Of a DNA stretch of 6,654 nt, positions 5,689 through 6,654 are shown one piece after another. The notes under the pieces were generated by a model, which was not told where the DNA came from, did not search any database, and was given only the letters and a program-made list of their open reading frames with translations. Source of the stretch: an uncultured Duganella sp. (GTDB lineage Bacteria > Pseudomonadota > Gammaproteobacteria > Burkholderiales > Burkholderiaceae); assembly GCA_946482635.1 (NCBI GenBank), contig CAMLSG010000254.1:1-6654 (forward strand), in the 5' to 3' direction. A program made the translations under genes and the position numbers. Each line of letters begins with the position of its first letter. Positions within the stretch are counted from its first letter, which is position 1.

Positions 5689-6654
5689 TTATGTAGCAGA
5701 AAGTGCGAGCACCACCAGGGCGTACATGGTCAACACGATGAACGTCATCAGCAACAGGAAGCAAGTCCGCCACAGCGCGCCGAAGCGCGACAGGCCATAG
5801 GCGCCGCGCAGTTGCAGGAACATGTGCACCGGAGGAATGAAAGCGAACATGCTGGCCGCGAGGCCGCCGAATTCGAAGTAGCCCAGTGTCGCGACGATGG
5901 TGAACAGCAGCGACATGAACGACAGCGAATACAGCGAGAACACGGCATGGTCGTACATCGTCACGCCGCGGCGCCAGAAGAACATCAGCCACAGGAACGG
6001 CATCGAGATCGGCACCAGCAGGAAGGAATACTTGTAAGCCGCGTTCTTCAGCTTATATTTGGCCAACTCCGGATTGTCGACAGCGTGCTTGATGCCCTTG
6101 CCGATCCAGCCGGACTTCGAATGCTTGTCGTCCTTGTTGCCGGCAGTGTCCTGGTCTGTCATCTCAACGGTGACATCCTCCAGGATTTCCTCAATAATGC
6201 CGGGCTCCTTTGTTTTCACGCTTTCCGTCGCGGTATCTTTGCCGGCGTCCTTGCTGGCCGGTTTGATCGTTTCGGTGAACTTGGCGGTGCCGGTCATGGC
6301 AAGTTTGCCCGCCGCCAGCGCGCTATTCAGGCCATCGAGCGTTTTCCTGGCTTCTTCCAGCCTGTGCTGGGCTTTCGGGACTTCGGCGGTGCCAGGCTCC
6401 GCCGCCTTGAGGTCCGCCTCCGCCTCGGCAACCAGTTTTTTCTGGTCAGCGATCTTCTCGTTCATCTTCTGCTCGAAGGCGGCCTTGCCGTTCTTGCCGT
6501 CGGCGGGCTTGCCCGTGCCGGGGCCCGCGCTGGTACCCATCGTCAGCGAGAAAACAAAGAACATGAAGAACATCATGAACAGGAACAGCGCCAGCGGCGA
6601 GACGAACCGCGTGCGCTGGCCGTCGATATAGCGCCGCGTCAGCTGGCCTGGGCG
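5689..6654 (-). CDS. DUF3667-type membrane protein, N-terminus cut by window edge
   Basis: The reading frame is open through the right edge, so 321 residues are visible and the true start lies outside. It should not be started at the internal Met of 6576: the codons before it encode RPGQLTRRYIDGQRTRFVSP, a conserved block typical of DUF3667 proteins, leading into the first membrane segment (LALFLFMMFFMFFVFS). The missing N-terminus in this family usually carries a CxxC zinc-ribbon-like motif. After the first membrane segment comes a hydrophilic loop of about 140 residues (roughly 6535-6100), rich in Lys, Glu, Ala and Thr, part of which (about 6475-6310) looks like coiled coil. Then NPELAKYKLKNAAYKYSF leads to about four further membrane segments up to the stop. 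The function of the family is unknown. The gene is convergent with the GlcG-like gene, and no operon partner is visible. Confidence 0.85.
   Translation of the reverse strand, partial: RPGQLTRRYIDGQRTRFVSPLALFLFMMFFMFFVFSLTMGTSAGPGTGKPADGKNGKAAFEQKMNEKIADQKKLVAEAEADLKAAEPGTAEVPKAQHRLEEARKTLDGLNSALAAGKLAMTGTAKFTETIKPASKDAGKDTATESVKTKEPGIIEEILEDVTVEMTDQDTAGNKDDKHSKSGWIGKGIKHAVDNPELAKYKLKNAAYKYSFLLVPISMPFLWLMFFWRRGVTMYDHAVFSLYSLSFMSLLFTIVATLGYFEFGGLAASMFAFIPPVHMFLQLRGAYGLSRFGALWRTCFLLLMTFIVLTMYALVVLALSAT

Noticed and set aside
6059..6631. Plus-strand open frame (190 codons) with Ser/Ala/Leu-rich hydrophobic stretches opposite the DUF3667 gene
   Set aside because: The hydrophobicity arises from reading the Lys/Glu-rich loop backwards (antisense of charged codons). 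There is no family resemblance, and the minus-strand frame carries conserved blocks.
1..6654. Mobile elements, CRISPR repeats, tRNA genes or phage attachment sites
   Set aside because: No spaced direct repeats, transposase-like frames, terminal inverted repeats or cloverleaf-like sequence were seen on reading either strand.

Overview
The window looks like chromosomal DNA from a GC-rich betaproteobacterium, most likely of the Oxalobacteraceae type (Massilia, Janthinobacterium or Herbaspirillum-like). This is inferred from codon use, from the look of the proteins (RpiA, the DUF3667 protein, the small membrane proteins) and from gene density. It is not a database result. Genes are packed with almost no spacer. 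I see no rRNA or tRNA gene, CRISPR array, insertion sequence, phage gene or attachment site, and no gene-free stretch longer than 70 bases.

Layout. (1) Positions 1-768, minus strand: rpiA (ribose-5-phosphate isomerase A) followed 22 bases later by the start of a small lipoprotein gene that runs off the left edge. (2) Positions 836-3319, plus strand: a four-gene cluster joined by a 2-base gap and two 4-base stop/start overlaps. It encodes a single-domain CheY-like receiver, a CheC-family phosphatase, a PAS-GGDEF diguanylate cyclase with an intact catalytic site and I-site, and a dihydrofolate-reductase-fold (RibD C-terminal-like) protein. (3) Positions 3316-5105, minus strand: a three-gene operon of an acyl-CoA-dehydrogenase-fold flavoprotein (possibly a flavin-dependent monooxygenase), a small membrane protein of unknown function and a DUF3147-like four-helix membrane protein. 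(4) Positions 5153-5632, plus strand: an exported GlcG/HbpS-type (Haem_degrading, formerly DUF336) protein, divergent from group 3. (5) Positions 5689-6654, minus strand: a DUF3667-type membrane protein, cut at its N-terminus by the right edge, with a long charged, coiled-coil-like loop.

The most interesting part is group 2. The first three proteins form a plausible signalling unit: a phosphorylatable receiver, a phosphatase that could reset it, and an enzyme that makes cyclic di-GMP. No histidine kinase lies in the window, so the phosphodonor must be encoded elsewhere. A weak match to a flagellar sigma-28 promoter lies just upstream of the receiver gene. That the module links chemotaxis-style phosphorylation to cyclic di-GMP is inference from gene content and coupling.
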